A program made the translations under genes and the position numbers. Of a stretch of 64,000 nucleotides of DNA, positions 63,368 through 64,000 are shown in pieces. How positions within the stretch are numbered: position 1 is the stretch's first letter; every line of letters starts with the position of its first letter. The notes below the pieces were generated by a model. That model was given only the letters and a program-made list of their open reading frames with translations, made no database searches and was not told the DNA's origin. The stretch is from an uncultured Muribaculaceae bacterium. GTDB lineage: Bacteria > Bacteroidota > Bacteroidia > Bacteroidales > Muribaculaceae. The stretch covers positions 124,001 through 188,000 of the forward strand of contig CAJUKU010000003.1 in assembly GCA_910587425.1 (NCBI GenBank). Direction: 5' to 3'.

Positions 63368-64000
63368 GACGGCATGTTTGTATCGTTCACAGGCACGGCG
63401 CGGAACAGTGCCGGCTCATCGTCTGTGTCAACAGTATCGAGCGACTCAAGGCGACATGCTATTATGCTGTTCGGTTCCGCAGCTGTGGTTAGCACGCATT
63501 TCAGATAGTTGTCGGTGAATCCGTGCATAGCGCCATCCTTGTTTACGGCATGTTCGACAAGCACCGGACGTATTGTACCTGCAAATTCCGCAGCAAAACG
63601 TGTGAGTTTATCTTCCGACAGCGCTATCATTGTGCGGGCGCGGCGATGACGCTCGCCGGGATCGACTACGGGCTTGATCTCAAGGGCGCGAGTGCCCGGA
63701 CGTTCCGAATAAGGGAATACGTGCAGACGGCTTATAGGGAGTGATTCAACAAACAGTCTTGACTCCTCGAACCTTTCTACCGTCTCTCCGCGCGGACCCA
63801 CTATAAGATCCACTCCTATAAAGGCATGTGGCATAAGGCTGCGTATCGTCTCGATACGCTCTCGGAACAACCGGGTGTCATAGTGGCGGTGCATGAGCCG
63901 GAGCACTTCGTCCGATCCTGATTGCAGCGGGATATGGAAATGTGGCATAAACCGTCGTGATGATGCCACAAAGCGTATTATCTCATCTGTGAGCAGATTC
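63364..64000 (-). CDS. mtaB: MtaB-like tRNA methylthiotransferase, C-terminal part (5' end beyond window)
   Basis: Radical-SAM enzyme that adds a methylthio group to t6A37 of tRNA. The visible 211 codons start inside the radical-SAM barrel (TDEIIRFVASSRRFMPHFHIPLQSGSDEVL, where HIPLQSGS is the MiaB/MtaB hallmark) and continue through MRRHY-like MHRHYDTRLF, IGVDLIVGPRGET, RLHVFPYSERPGTRA. They end in a TRAM-like domain (VLVEHAVNKDGAMHGFTDNYLK). The Fe-S cluster Cys residues lie outside the window. MiaB, RimO and MtaB are close relatives; MHRHY and FPYSERPGT favour MtaB. Confidence 0.9.
   Translation of the reverse strand, partial: NLLTDEIIRFVASSRRFMPHFHIPLQSGSDEVLRLMHRHYDTRLFRERIETIRSLMPHAFIGVDLIVGPRGETVERFEESRLFVESLPISRLHVFPYSERPGTRALEIKPVVDPGERHRRARTMIALSEDKLTRFAAEFAGTIRPVLVEHAVNKDGAMHGFTDNYLKCVLTTAAEPNSIIACRLESLDTVDTDDEPALFRAVPVNDTNMPS

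Overview
The window looks like chromosome of a Bacteroidota member (order Bacteroidales). The gut family Muribaculaceae is my best guess, by resemblance only. Evidence: a SusC/SusD pair, many lipoproteins with Bacteroidales-type signal peptides, a DUF3575/DUF5119/fimbrillin locus, and promoter -7 boxes of the Bacteroidetes type TAnnTTTG (usually TAACTTTG) in front of many genes. GC content is moderately high by eye. I see no rRNA, tRNA, CRISPR array, insertion sequence or phage gene.

Layout. 1-2060: 5' part of a BtuB-like TonB-dependent receptor with a cobalamin-riboswitch-like leader. 2289-17742: a polysaccharide utilisation locus (PUL), all on the minus strand and transcribed ROK kinase, SusC, SusD, then GH92, endonuclease/exonuclease/phosphatase, alkaline phosphatase, GH63-like glycosidase, GH125, metallophosphatase with PA14. 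The enzymes fit alpha-mannan or high-mannose N-glycan breakdown. Three phosphatases suggest a phosphorylated glycan. A strong hairpin carrying a promoter box in its loop separates susCD from the enzyme genes. 18102-21765: NDH-2, a GNAT acetyltransferase, ApbE flavinyltransferase and a DJ-1 protein. 21849-28362: PBP1A, then two neighbouring regulatory modules, each a Crp/Fnr regulator followed by a palindromic operator and a target (two unknown exported proteins; a membrane acyltransferase). 28481-35152: a large GH2 beta-galactosidase-like enzyme, an MFS transporter and a lactonase-like beta-propeller. 35311-38883: a tightly overlapping four-gene operon (DUF6057 membrane protein, a lipoprotein with one c-type haem motif and a TolB-like propeller, FtsB/DivIC, a small membrane protein). 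39111-44794: SlyD-like FKBP, a 48-residue membrane protein and the three-gene fimbrillin locus. 45060-52677: a serine hydrolase, omega-amidase-like nitrilase, acyltransferase, small helical protein, threonine synthase, ABC-F ATPase, CBM9-like protein and LysE exporter. 52838-60145: the rod-shape (elongasome) operon mreB-mreC-mreD-mrdA-rodA behind purH. 60287-64000: a beta-helix lipoprotein, a small lipoprotein, a family 2 glycosyltransferase and the 3' part of mtaB.

The most interesting points are: the phosphatase-rich mannan PUL with a PA14 module shared by two of its enzymes; the terminator/promoter hairpin inside it; the two Crp/Fnr modules whose different operators sit at the same distance from their promoters; a family of four intergenic hairpins that share loop as well as stem sequence; the haem-motif lipoprotein operon; and several genes whose promoter box lies so close to the start codon that leaderless mRNA is likely.
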